A stretch of DNA of 64,000 nt, from assembly GCF_023115425.1 (NCBI RefSeq), contig NZ_CP096032.1:806001-870000 (forward strand), written 5' to 3'. This DNA comes from Synechococcus sp. A10-1-5-1 (lineage in GTDB: Bacteria; Cyanobacteriota; Cyanobacteriia; PCC-6307; Cyanobiaceae). Below the pieces are notes generated by a model. That model saw nothing but the letters and a program-made list of their open reading frames with translations. It did no database searches and had not been told where the DNA came from. Positions 26,252 through 34,581 of this stretch are shown in pieces. Each line of letters begins with the position of its first letter. The stretch's first letter is position 1. The position numbers were made by a program, and so were the translations under genes.

Positions 26252-27400
26252 GTGCCTGTGTCTTCCTCCCCTGGGAACCTCCCCAATCGGAGCGAGACCG
26301 AACTGCAGCAATGGCAGCGCGAAGGACGACTCAAGGTCCGCAGCGCTACAGGCTTCCGTGACCTTGCTGAGGAGCGGGGGCTGGAGACGGCCTACCGGAA
26401 GACCCATGTCGTCGTCGCCAGCGATGCCGAACTGACGCAGCAGGCCACCTTAGTGCTGCATCTGGGTCCAAGCGACCCACCCATCCGTGTTCGCCAATTC
26501 CGTTTTGGCCCAGCAGAAGGCCATGGCGGCCATGGCAATACCGAACTCGTGATTCCGATGGGGGCGGGTGGCGCAGCACTGCTCAGCGCACTCCTCGACG
26601 GTCAACGCCTCCCCCTTTCCATCGGCGGAACCCCCAGTCAGCAGCAACCCAAGGTCGAACTGGAGACCGAACTGGGACTCGAAGACATCCCATGCGGCCG
26701 CCTGCTCCTGCATCGCGGGATCAGCGAAAACGGCGTGGTGGCCGTCAGCAGCCGAGAAGGGCTGACCCCAACCCCTTGGGGACCGGTCCTGGGACCATGG
26801 ACCAGCGCGCTCTACAGCTGCCGCGGCCCTGGAAGCATTGGTTTGAGCATGCCGGGCCTGGATGGCCTCGGAGCGGGATCTCCCGTCCTGGTAGGCGGAA
26901 CCATCGGCTGGGTCAGCGGACCGGGAAGCGGTCACAACCCTGGCGCCAAACGCAGCCGCAACGGTCATGCCCTGGGCCCCGGGGCCTGTTGCGCCCTGCA
27001 AGTGGACCTCCATGGACTGCAGCCCTCAGGGATCCGTGCCACCCGCCTTCCCGATGGCAGCAGCGGGCTGCTTGTAGCCATCGCCGCTCCTATCCCTCTG
27101 TTGAACCTCAGCACCGCTCAGCGTCTGACGGCTACGGCCGAGGAACTGTCCGCACCGCTCCTGGACTACGGGGTCCCGAGGCGGGTTCGGCCCTGTCCGG
27201 CCAGCGCAACCTATGGGGAATTGCTCAACGGCTCCATCCGTCTCGGTGAGAGGCACCTCTCTGCCGCACCGGCCCATAGCCCCAGGCTGGCGGCGGAGGC
27301 GGGAGCCCAACTCGAGCAGATGCTTCTCAGCGGCGCATTCCCGCTGCGCCTGCCCCTTGCCCCACTGCCCAGCGAGCGGGCTGTACGGGCACTGAACTAA
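26252..27400 (+). CDS. Homocysteine biosynthesis protein family (DUF39)
   Basis: The 382-aa product matches the DUF39/HcyBio family, which in methanogens and some bacteria makes homocysteine from aspartate semialdehyde together with a ferredoxin-like partner. Matching segments are HLGPSDPPIRV near residue 70 and VGGTIGWVSGPGSGHNP near 213-229, with GRLLLHRG between. No ferredoxin partner gene is adjacent. The start is GTG at 26252; it has its own promoter in a 39-base gap. Confidence 0.72.
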   Translation: MPVSSSPGNLPNRSETELQQWQREGRLKVRSATGFRDLAEERGLETAYRKTHVVVASDAELTQQATLVLHLGPSDPPIRVRQFRFGPAEGHGGHGNTELVIPMGAGGAALLSALLDGQRLPLSIGGTPSQQQPKVELETELGLEDIPCGRLLLHRGISENGVVAVSSREGLTPTPWGPVLGPWTSALYSCRGPGSIGLSMPGLDGLGAGSPVLVGGTIGWVSGPGSGHNPGAKRSRNGHALGPGACCALQVDLHGLQPSGIRATRLPDGSSGLLVAIAAPIPLLNLSTAQRLTATAEELSAPLLDYGVPRRVRPCPASATYGELLNGSIRLGERHLSAAPAHSPRLAAEAGAQLEQMLLSGAFPLRLPLAPLPSERAVRALN

Positions 27401-27469
27401 CCACGCCCAAACCGACAACGTTCAAGAACGGCCGTATGCTCCCGGCTTCATCGATCCAGAACCGAAACC

Positions 27470-28081
27470 ATGGCTGATGCTCCTGCCCCGCAGCCGGACG
27501 CCGAGCAGCAACCTGGACTCGAGGCTTTGGAGACCAACGCTGCGGAAAGCACCGTCACTGCGCCGATCGAGACCGCGGCTGACGCTGAACCCACAGAAGC
27601 GGCTGACGTTGCACCTGAAGTCACTGAAGTCGCCGAGACGGCCGCTGCACCGGAACCGGAGCCGGAGCCTGCGCCCGAACCAGAACCGGTCAATGCCTTG
27701 GCCCCTCAGGTGGCCAGCACCACCGATGTACCGGCCAGCACTGCAGCAGCGCCCCCCGAAGGCGAGGGCGGCGAATGGGAGTTGCTGGTCCAGAAGGTCA
27801 AACAGTGGATCGCCAGCGGCCAACTTCAGCAGCAGTGGGAAACGGCTCGCACCCCAATCACCCTGCTGGCTGGCCTGATCGCAGTCCTGCTGGTTCTGCG
27901 GATTTACAGCTCACTGCTCGGCGTGCTGGAAAGCCTGCCTCTACTCCCTGGACTGTTGGAGCTGGTGGGGGTGATCAGCGTGGTCCGTTTCAGCCTCACT
28001 CGCCTGGTGAAAAGCGACGACCGCCATGAGGTGATCGATGGTCTGAAGCAGCGCTGGAGCAACTTCCGGGGCAATCGGTAG
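27470..28081 (+). CDS. CAAD/CURT1 domain membrane protein
   Basis: The 203-aa product has an acidic, Ala/Pro/Glu-rich N-terminal half (residues 1-100, including an EPEPEP stretch) and a C-terminal CAAD/CURT1 domain (about 105-203) with two membrane helices and an amphipathic flank. CURT1 proteins bend thylakoid membranes; in cyanobacteria the same domain is also fused to aminoacyl-tRNA synthetases. It lies between the DUF39 and guaB3 genes. Confidence 0.82.
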   Translation: MADAPAPQPDAEQQPGLEALETNAAESTVTAPIETAADAEPTEAADVAPEVTEVAETAAAPEPEPEPAPEPEPVNALAPQVASTTDVPASTAAAPPEGEGGEWELLVQKVKQWIASGQLQQQWETARTPITLLAGLIAVLLVLRIYSSLLGVLESLPLLPGLLELVGVISVVRFSLTRLVKSDDRHEVIDGLKQRWSNFRGNR

Positions 28082-28150
28082 CAGATGGGCTGAGGCCAGA
28101 AGCCGTCAGGTCGGTTGATAGCTTGGCTTGATTGCTTCAAAAGGTCTCAG

Positions 28151-29314
28151 GTGGACATTCAGCTCGGCCGTTCCCGTAATGTGCGCCGCGCCTACGGCAT
28201 CGATGAAATCGCCTTGGTGCCTGGCGGTCGCACGGTCGATCCGGCCGTCACCGACAGCAGCTGGACCCTGGGCGGCATCACCCGCGAGATCCCAATCATC
28301 GCCAGCGCCATGGACGGTGTGGTGGATGTGGGCATGTGCGTTGAGCTGGCCAAGCAAGGCGCCCTCGGCGTGCTGAATCTGGAGGGCGTCCAGTGCCGCT
28401 ACGACGACCCCAACCCGGCCCTCGATCGCATCGCTTCGGTGGGCAAAGAAGAGTTCGTGCCCCTCATGCAGGAGCTCTACAGCCAACCCGTGCGGGAAGA
28501 CCTCATCCGCAAGCGGATCGGTGAAATCAAAGAGCGCGGCGGCATTGCAGCGGTGAGCGGCACCCCCGTTGCCGCCCTGAAGTTCGGCAAGGCCATCGCC
28601 GAGGCCGGCGCAGATCTGTTCTTTGTGCAGGCCACCGTGGTCAGCACCGAACACATCGGCCCTGCAGGCCAAGAGAGCCTGGACCTTGAGGCCCTCTGCC
28701 GTGATTTCGGTGTTCCCGTGATCATCGGCAACTGCGTCACCTATGACGTCGCCTTGAAACTGATGCGCGCCGGCGCCGCTGGGGTGATGGTGGGCATCGG
28801 CCCTGGCGCCGCTTGCACCTCCCGCGGCGTGCTGGGCATCGGCATTCCTCAGGCCACCTCCGTTGCCGACTGCGCTGCAGCCCGCGATGACTACATGAAG
28901 GAAAGCGGCCGCTACGTCCCGATCGTTGCCGATGGCGGCATCGTCACTGGCGGTGACATCTGCAAGTGCCTGGCCTGCGGCGCCGATGCCGTGATGATCG
29001 GATCACCGATTGCCCGCTCTGCCGAAGCTCCGGGTCGCGGCTTCCACTGGGGCATGGCCACGCCCAGTCCCGTCCTGCCCCGCGGCACCCGCATCAAGGT
29101 GGGCACCACCGGCAGCCTGGAGAAAATCCTGCGCGGACCAGCCTCCCTCGACGACGGCACTCAGAACCTGCTGGGCTGCATCAAGACCTCAATGGGAACC
29201 CTCGGCGCTCGCACCCTCAAGGAAATGCAGCAGGTGGAGGTCGTCGTCGCCCCGTCCCTGCTGACCGAGGGCAAGGTTTATCAGAAGGCCCAGCAATTGG
29301 GCATGGGCAAGTAA
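28151..29314 (+). CDS. guaB3: GuaB3-type IMP dehydrogenase
   Basis: GuaB3 is the CBS-domain-free IMP dehydrogenase branch found in cyanobacteria, oxidising IMP to XMP in GMP synthesis. The 387-aa barrel has the nucleophile Cys in GPGAACTSRG near residue 220, the phosphate-binding GGI/GADAVMIGSP segments, and no CBS pair, which marks it as GuaB3. GTG at 28151 has AAGG six bases upstream and matches the family start; an ATG-like start at 28115 is less likely. It is directly upstream of Yfr1 and trxA. Confidence 0.93.
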   Translation: MDIQLGRSRNVRRAYGIDEIALVPGGRTVDPAVTDSSWTLGGITREIPIIASAMDGVVDVGMCVELAKQGALGVLNLEGVQCRYDDPNPALDRIASVGKEEFVPLMQELYSQPVREDLIRKRIGEIKERGGIAAVSGTPVAALKFGKAIAEAGADLFFVQATVVSTEHIGPAGQESLDLEALCRDFGVPVIIGNCVTYDVALKLMRAGAAGVMVGIGPGAACTSRGVLGIGIPQATSVADCAAARDDYMKESGRYVPIVADGGIVTGGDICKCLACGADAVMIGSPIARSAEAPGRGFHWGMATPSPVLPRGTRIKVGTTGSLEKILRGPASLDDGTQNLLGCIKTSMGTLGARTLKEMQQVEVVVAPSLLTEGKVYQKAQQLGMGK

Positions 29315-29337
29315 GCGATCGCGGTAGCCTCCGGAGT

Positions 29338-29395
29338 GTGTGGGTCCAAAGCCCTCACACTCCTCACACCCCCCGGCTCGGCGCGTCCGAGCTTT
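29338..29395 (+). ncRNA. yfr1: Yfr1 small regulatory RNA
   Basis: Between guaB3 and trxA, the known Yfr1 location in picocyanobacteria, lies the ultraconserved motif ACTCCTCACAC at 29359-29369. It is flanked by a 5' stem (GTGTGGG 29338-29344 with CCCTCAC 29352-29358, one T-T mismatch, 7-base loop) and a 3' stem (GCTCGG 29376-29381 with CCGAGC 29387-29392, loop CGCGT) followed by TTT. A TAGCCT at 29325-29330 is a weak -10 placed for a start near 29338. Known Yfr1 represses outer-membrane porins by base pairing with this motif; targets here are not established. Confidence 0.92.
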
Positions 29396-29520
29396 CACTC
29401 TTTGCCAGGGCTCGGCGGCTCAAGCCGCCAGCACTACGCCACCCAGTTACGAGTTCCTCCAGGCCTCTGCCGAAGCCCAAAACTCGTTGCTAAATTCCGA
29501 AAACACTGATCCCTGAACGG

Positions 29521-29844
29521 ATGTCCAGCGCCGCAGCCGTCACCGACGCTTCCTTCGAGCAAGACGTGCTCAAGAGCGATGTACCCGTTCTTGTGGATTT
29601 CTGGGCTCCCTGGTGCGGCCCCTGCCGCATGGTCGCGCCCATCGTTGATGAGATTTCGAAAGAGTTCGAAGGCAAGATCAAGGTCTTCAAGCTCAACACC
29701 GACGAAAACCCCAACGTCGCCAGCCAGTACGGCATCCGCAGCATCCCCACCCTGATGGTCTTCAAGGACGGCCAGAAGGTGGACACCGTTGTGGGCGCTG
29801 TGCCCAAGACCACCCTGTCCGGCACCATCTCCAAGTACCTCTGA
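29521..29844 (+). CDS. trxA: Thioredoxin
   Basis: This 107-aa protein is an m-type thioredoxin with the active-site Trp31-Cys32-Gly33-Pro34-Cys35 and the conserved PTLMVFKDG segment. It reduces target disulfides, receiving electrons from ferredoxin- or NADPH-thioredoxin reductase, and controls Calvin-cycle enzymes. It lies downstream of Yfr1 and has a strong terminator 34 bases after its stop. Confidence 0.97.
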   Translation: MSSAAAVTDASFEQDVLKSDVPVLVDFWAPWCGPCRMVAPIVDEISKEFEGKIKVFKLNTDENPNVASQYGIRSIPTLMVFKDGQKVDTVVGAVPKTTLSGTISKYL

Positions 29845-29877
29845 GCGTCAGCGGCACAGCCGAAGACCTCAGCTCAA

Positions 29878-29900
29878 GCCCGGCCAATGGCCGGGCTTTT
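29878..29900 (+). terminator. Rho-independent terminator of trxA
   Basis: A perfect 8-bp stem GCCCGGCC (29878-29885) and GGCCGGGC (29889-29896) with a 3-base AAT loop is followed by four T residues. It isolates trxA from the downstream LOG-family gene. Confidence 0.88.
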
Positions 29901-29918
29901 CTGTCCTGATCCCAAACG

Positions 29919-30977
29919 ATGGCCATCGAGAGAAGTCCTCTGGATGCGTTGGCCGATGCCCTGGACGGACATCCGCAACGCCGCTCGATCGAGCGCAGTG
30001 TCGTACGGCTGCTGGAGATCGCACGCAACAGCAGCGATGCCGATGAATGGCGGCTGATCACAGGAGCACTGGCGGACATCCGCGACGGCTTCAACGTCTT
30101 TGCCCCCCATCGCCAGACCCGCAAGGTGACGGTGTTTGGTTCTGCACGAACCACGTCAGAAGAGGCTCCCTACCCGCTGGCCGAAGAGCTTGCGCGCGAG
30201 GCGGCACGATGCGGCTTCGAAATCATGACTGGAGCTGGCGGCGGCGTGATGGAGGCCGCCAACCGAGGAGCCGGTTGCGAAAACAGCATCGGCCTCAATG
30301 TCGATCTGCCGTTTGAGCAGCACGCCAATCGCTACGTCAACGCCTGCGACGGGCGCCTGCTGCACTTCCGCTACTTCTTCACTCGCAAACTCTTCTTCCT
30401 GCGAGAGAGCGATGCCTTGGTGGTCATGCCCGGCGGGTTTGGGACCTTTGATGAGCTGTTCGAATCGCTCACACTGATCCAGACCGGACGCACACCTCCA
30501 ATCCCCGTGGTCCTTCTGGCTCCAGAGGGAGATGACTTCTGGAGCGATTGGCTCGCGACCATCGACAACACCCTGCTGGGGCGTGCCTTGATCTCCGCAG
30601 AGGACACCTCCCTGCTCAAACAAGCCAGCAGTGCCGCTGAGGCCTTAGGGCACATCAGCCACTTCTACCGGGTCTTCCACACCGCTCAGTTTGCGGAAGA
30701 GCAGATGGAGTTATTGATGCACTCCCCCCTGCCTGCCGAAACGGTGGCTGAGCTCAACCAACGTTTTGACGCCCTGGTGGATGAGGGCAGCATCAGCCAA
30801 GGCGAGAGCTGTGACCATCACGGCATCCTGCGGCCCTGCCTGCGCTTTCACCTGGATCGCCGCAGGGTGGGACTGCTTTACCAATTGATCGATGTCCTGA
30901 ATGGCCTACCCATCGAGGTTCCTCCCTCGATCGAGCAACCTGGACAACGTGTCTGCTCCCTACCGCCCACCCCATGA
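29919..30977 (+). CDS. LOG/TIGR00730-family Rossmann-fold protein
   Basis: The 352-aa product carries the LOG signature PGGFGTFDELFES near residue 169-181 and GAGGGVMEAANRG near 105-117. LOG proteins release free cytokinin from its ribotide in plants; bacterial members act on nucleotide 5'-monophosphates. The protein is longer than the usual 190-aa LOG, with about 70 extra N-terminal and 80 extra C-terminal residues, as in the lysine-decarboxylase-annotated relatives. It overlaps hisH by 4 bases. Confidence 0.87.
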   Translation: MAIERSPLDALADALDGHPQRRSIERSVVRLLEIARNSSDADEWRLITGALADIRDGFNVFAPHRQTRKVTVFGSARTTSEEAPYPLAEELAREAARCGFEIMTGAGGGVMEAANRGAGCENSIGLNVDLPFEQHANRYVNACDGRLLHFRYFFTRKLFFLRESDALVVMPGGFGTFDELFESLTLIQTGRTPPIPVVLLAPEGDDFWSDWLATIDNTLLGRALISAEDTSLLKQASSAAEALGHISHFYRVFHTAQFAEEQMELLMHSPLPAETVAELNQRFDALVDEGSISQGESCDHHGILRPCLRFHLDRRRVGLLYQLIDVLNGLPIEVPPSIEQPGQRVCSLPPTP

Positions 30978-31600
30978 CGCGCATCGGCCTAATCGACTAC
31001 GGGATGGGCAACCTGCATTCAGTGCAGCGGGCCTTTGAACGGTTGGGGTGTGAGGTGCGGATCCTGCAGCAGGCCGAGGCCATGGAGGACTGCCAAGCGC
31101 TGGTGCTGCCCGGTGTTGGGGCCTTTGACCCGGCCATGGAGCGTCTGAACGCCTCTGGCCTGGTGCCAGCGATCAAAGCCTGGTGCAACGCGGGGCGCCC
31201 ATTGCTGGGCATCTGCCTGGGCTTGCAACTGCTCTTTGAAAGCAGTGATGAAGGATCCGCCGCTGGACTGGGACTGCTGGCTGGGCATATTGCGGCGCTT
31301 CCCAAGGTCCCAGGGCATCCGATTCCCCACATGGGCTGGGAAGCGCTCATTCCTGGAACTCCGTCACCGTTACTGCCAGAGGGATCTGAGGAGAGCTGGG
31401 TGTACTTCGTCCACTCCTTTGCCGCTCAACCCAGGGATCCCAGCTGCGTCACCGCCTCGGTGTCGTTTGCGGAGCAGCCCGTCACCGCAGCCGTCTGGCA
31501 AGGCAGCGTCGGAGCCTGCCAATTTCACCCTGAAAAATCCTCGGAAGCTGGAGAGCAACTGCTTCGGCGCTGGCTGAGCTGGGTCGAGGGGCAAGCATGA
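30974..31600 (+). CDS. hisH: Imidazole glycerol phosphate synthase glutamine amidotransferase subunit
   Basis: HisH supplies ammonia to HisF to form imidazole glycerol phosphate and AICAR in histidine synthesis. The class I amidotransferase triad is visible: Cys81 in LGICLGLQL, and the C-terminal QFHPEKS with the catalytic His and Glu. The length of 208 aa is normal. HisF is not in the window. Start and stop codons overlap the LOG-family gene and rsmD, so the three are probably one unit. Confidence 0.96.
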   Translation: MTRIGLIDYGMGNLHSVQRAFERLGCEVRILQQAEAMEDCQALVLPGVGAFDPAMERLNASGLVPAIKAWCNAGRPLLGICLGLQLLFESSDEGSAAGLGLLAGHIAALPKVPGHPIPHMGWEALIPGTPSPLLPEGSEESWVYFVHSFAAQPRDPSCVTASVSFAEQPVTAAVWQGSVGACQFHPEKSSEAGEQLLRRWLSWVEGQA

Positions 31601-32145
31601 GCCTGCGGCTCAGCGGGGGTCGCAAACTGCTTAGTCCTCCTGGAGAGATCGCCCGCCCAACCGCCTCTCGGGTGCGTCTGGCGGTCATGAACATGCTGGC
31701 GGCAGAACTGCCCGGGGCCCACTGGCTTGATCTCTTCTGCGGCAGTGGGGTAATGGGCTGCGAAGCCCTACTGCGTGGCGCGGCTCAGGTGGTGGCCGTG
31801 GAGCAGGACCGGCGCATCGGCGCCATCGCCCAAAGCAATCTGGAGACGGTGGCCGCCAGCCTTCAGCCGCACCCCTCCTTCCGCGTTGTCCAACAGGAGG
31901 CGATCCGCTGGCTGAGCTCGCCCCACGGCGAGGGCTTTGATCTGGTCTACGCGGATCCTCCCTATGCCGCTGGCCTCTATGGGTCGCTGCTCGAGGCGCT
32001 CGCCGCAGGGGATTGGCTCAGGCCCCAAGCCCTCGTGCTGCTGGAGCATGCAACAAAAAACCCGCCGGAGATTCCAGCGGGTTGGGAATTGGAGAAGCAA
32101 AAGCGCTACGGAAGCTGCAGCCTCGTGATGCTCTCGCGCTGTTGA
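31597..32145 (+). CDS. rsmD: 16S rRNA (guanine966-N2)-methyltransferase
   Basis: RsmD methylates G966 of 16S rRNA. The 182-aa product has the SAM-binding LFCGSGVMGCEAL near residue 46 and the catalytic DPPYAAG near 113. The start overlaps hisH by 4 bases. It is convergent with petG, with 2 bases between the stop codons. Confidence 0.92.
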   Translation: MSLRLSGGRKLLSPPGEIARPTASRVRLAVMNMLAAELPGAHWLDLFCGSGVMGCEALLRGAAQVVAVEQDRRIGAIAQSNLETVAASLQPHPSFRVVQQEAIRWLSSPHGEGFDLVYADPPYAAGLYGSLLEALAAGDWLRPQALVLLEHATKNPPEIPAGWELEKQKRYGSCSLVMLSRC

Positions 32146-32147
32146 GA

Positions 32148-32261
32148 TCAGCCGCCCAGGGCGCTACCACGGCGGTACTGGTTCCAGGCCGCCACAAACA
32201 GGCCAAGCAAAGTCACGGGAATCAGACCGAGCACGATGCCGCAGAGCAGGGGTTCGATCAT
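32148..32261 (-). CDS. petG: Cytochrome b6f complex subunit 5 (PetG)
   Basis: This 37-aa single-helix protein is a small subunit of the thylakoid cytochrome b6f complex and is needed for its stability. The sequence begins [12 protein letters not shown] and ends with the family's Tyr-Arg-Arg-Gly segment, with one membrane helix at about residues 4-26. ATG at 32261 gives the normal length. The divergent cytochrome cM-like gene begins 74 bases away. Confidence 0.97.
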
Positions 32262-32335
32262 GGAAGGAGCAGCCAGCTTTGGTTGCACAATTCTCCCACG
32301 CCCATGGCTGGGTTCGTGATCGATCTGCATCAACC

Positions 32336-32722
32336 GTGACTGCACAGCCCCCCTCCCCCGCGCAACAACCCCAGCGGGGCCTGATCTCGGCGCTCGTGCT
32401 CCTGACATCGATCTGCGTCACGATCGTGATGCTGGTCGTCGTCATCCCTGCCGCTCGCAGCGATCCCTACACCCGGACCACCCTGCAGCTGAGCGGCTCC
32501 GCCGAGCACGGGGAACAGCTGTTCCTGTTGAACTGCGCCGGCTGTCATGGCATTGCCGCCCAAGGGTTGGTGGGGCCCAACCTCCACAAGGTGGACAACC
32601 GCAAGAACAATCGCCAGTTGATTCAACAGGTGGTCAGCGGACGCACCCCGCCCATGCCGCGCTTCCAACCGGAACCTCAGGCCATGGCTGATCTCTTGGC
32701 CTACCTCCACAGCCTCTCGTGA
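32336..32722 (+). CDS. Cytochrome cM-like c-type cytochrome
   Basis: The 128-aa protein has an N-terminal membrane anchor (about residues 15-36) and a c-type haem site CAGCH near residue 65-69, with a Met ligand candidate in PPMPRF near 108. The size and layout fit cytochrome cM, a low-abundance cyanobacterial cytochrome. GTG at 32336 is the likely start. The stop overlaps the trmJ start as GTGA. The divergent petG gene supports an electron-transport role. Confidence 0.85.
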
Positions 32723-33435
32723 GACTCGCGGTGGTGCTGGTGGAGCCCGCCGGCCCCCTGAATGTGGGCAGCGTGGCCAGGCTCTGCGCGAACTTCGCAG
32801 TGGACGAACTCCGCCTCGTGGCACCCCGCTGCGATCACCTCGGGGACGAGGCCCGGCTCATGGCCGTGCACGGGGAAGCGCTGCTCGAGCAAGCGCAACT
32901 CTTTCCAAACCTGGAGGCCGCCCTGGCCGATTGCAGGCGCGTGGTGGCCACCAGCGGTCGGATCGAGGAGGAAGCCTTACCGCTCAACGGTCCTGAGGAA
33001 GCCCTCTCCTGGTTGCAGGGGGGCACCTCAGCAGGAGCCCCAGCGGCCCTGGTGTTCGGCCGAGAAGACCGCGGACTGAGCAATGGAGAACTACTCCAGG
33101 CTGGACGAATCCTGCGGCTGGACACCAGCGAGGCCTACGCCTCAATGAACCTGTCCCATGCCGTCTCGGTCTGCCTGCATGAACTGCGGCGCTGCACCCG
33201 GCCCAAGGCGGAGCACCAGCCTGAACCCTGCCAGCGGGAGCAGCTGGAGGCCGCGCTGGCGGATGCTGAGCAACTCCTGCTGGAGGTGGGCTTTCTCTAT
33301 CCCCATACCGCCCAGGCGCGGATGGGCAAAGTGCGGGCCCTGCTCCAACGGGCCGAGATCCGCGATGAGGAAGTCGCCCTGCTGCGAGGAATGGTGCGTC
33401 AGCTGCGCTGGGCATCACAGCGAGACTGCCCCTAA
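32719..33435 (+). CDS. TrmH/TrmJ family RNA methyltransferase
   Basis: The 238-aa SPOUT-fold enzyme has motif 1 NVGSVARLCANF near residues 15-26, motif 2 LVFGREDRGLS near 111-121 and motif 3 LDTSEAYASMNLSHAVSV near 133-150. This fits the TrmJ subgroup that 2'-O-methylates tRNA position 32. GTG at 32719 overlaps the cytochrome gene stop. Confidence 0.88.
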   Translation: MRLAVVLVEPAGPLNVGSVARLCANFAVDELRLVAPRCDHLGDEARLMAVHGEALLEQAQLFPNLEAALADCRRVVATSGRIEEEALPLNGPEEALSWLQGGTSAGAPAALVFGREDRGLSNGELLQAGRILRLDTSEAYASMNLSHAVSVCLHELRRCTRPKAEHQPEPCQREQLEAALADAEQLLLEVGFLYPHTAQARMGKVRALLQRAEIRDEEVALLRGMVRQLRWASQRDCP

Positions 33436-33463
33436 CGTCTGAGCCCAAGCTTCGATCGCTTCC

Positions 33464-34570
33464 GTGGGCGCAGGTCGGTCACAACGTTCAAACCGCTCCA
33501 GCTGGGGGGCACCGGTCCGATTGGTGCTGCGGCTGCTGGTCATGGGACTGGGGCTTGGGGTCATTGCTGGAACCGGCCTGAAGTTGCTCGCCCCAAAACT
33601 GGGGCAAGGGGCCGCCCAAGCCGCCAAACCCCAATCGCTTCTGGCGCCCCCCGGACGGCCGCTCCCCCGCGGCCTGGATCTGGGCCGCTTCGAGCCACGG
33701 CTGGAGCTCACCGCCCTGAGCAAACGCTGGGCCCAACTCGCCGCTCGCTACAAGGATCTGACCGTCAGCGGCTATCTGCTGGTGCTCGATGACGGCCGCT
33801 TTGCGGAACTAGCCCCCCAACGCCCCTTACCTGCCGCCAGCTCGATCAAGACACCGATCTTGCTGGTGGGCCTGGAGGATCTCGATGCCGGAAAGCTGCG
33901 CTGGAACGAACGCCTGGCGATGACCAAGGAGGTCGTTGGTGGGGGAGCGGGCTGGATGGCCAACAAGCCCGTCGGGACCACTTTCCCCTTCTGGGAAGCG
34001 GCCAACGAGATGATTCGGGTCAGCGACAACACCGCCACCAACCTCCTGATCAAACGGGTGGGCGGCAAAACGGTCCTCAACGCTCGATTCCAAGCCTTGG
34101 GTCTCACCAGCACCGCGGTGAACAACTGGCTGCCGGATCTGGACGGCACCAACACCACCAGCGCCTACGACCTCGCCCGCTCCATCGCCCTGGTCGATAC
34201 GGGCGAGAAGCTGAGCCCACGGGCCCGCGATCTCTTCCGGGAGGTCATGGGCCGATCCCGCACCAACACCCTCCTGCCCCTCGGCATGTTGATGGGTCTA
34301 GGCGGTGATTCGGCGAACCCCGACAGCGAACTGATGGCCCACGGGGTGACCGTCTACAACAAAACGGGAGATATCGGCATTGCCTACGCCGATGCCGGCC
34401 TGATCGAATTGCCCGACGGCAAACGGGCCGTGGCGGCCTTCATGGTCAAGGGACCCTTCAACGATCCGCGCTCCACGAACTTGATCCGGGCCATGGCTGG
34501 CGAGATCGCGAAGAGCCTGGTGCGCAAACCCGCCCCCGCTCCCGCAAAGCCCAAGAAACCCACCGCCTAG
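33464..34570 (+). CDS. Class A beta-lactamase-like serine hydrolase
   Basis: The 368-aa product has the penicillin-recognition triad: SxxK (Ser126, Lys129) in AASSIKTP, SDN at 187-189, and KTG at 300-302. An N-terminal membrane anchor or signal lies at about residues 17-45. It belongs with class A beta-lactamase-like and D-Ala peptidase-like proteins in cyanobacteria; lactamase activity is not shown. The start is GTG at 33464. A Pro/Lys-rich tail ends it. Confidence 0.88.
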   Translation: MGAGRSQRSNRSSWGAPVRLVLRLLVMGLGLGVIAGTGLKLLAPKLGQGAAQAAKPQSLLAPPGRPLPRGLDLGRFEPRLELTALSKRWAQLAARYKDLTVSGYLLVLDDGRFAELAPQRPLPAASSIKTPILLVGLEDLDAGKLRWNERLAMTKEVVGGGAGWMANKPVGTTFPFWEAANEMIRVSDNTATNLLIKRVGGKTVLNARFQALGLTSTAVNNWLPDLDGTNTTSAYDLARSIALVDTGEKLSPRARDLFREVMGRSRTNTLLPLGMLMGLGGDSANPDSELMAHGVTVYNKTGDIGIAYADAGLIELPDGKRAVAAFMVKGPFNDPRSTNLIRAMAGEIAKSLVRKPAPAPAKPKKPTA

Positions 34571-34581
34571 GGACTCCGTCG

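Noticed and set aside
27640-27690. Pro-Glu repeats in the CAAD protein as a DNA repeat
   Set aside because: This is a low-complexity protein linker with varied codons, not a tandem DNA repeat.
29333-29363. A 12-bp stem spanning GGAGTGTGTGGG and CCCTCACACTCC as a guaB3 terminator
   Set aside because: There is no T run after it, and the same bases are better explained as the 5' part and core motif of Yfr1.
31046-31056. GTGTGAGG in hisH as a Yfr1 pairing site
   Set aside because: It matches only 8 bases and lies 24 codons inside the gene, away from the ribosome-binding region.
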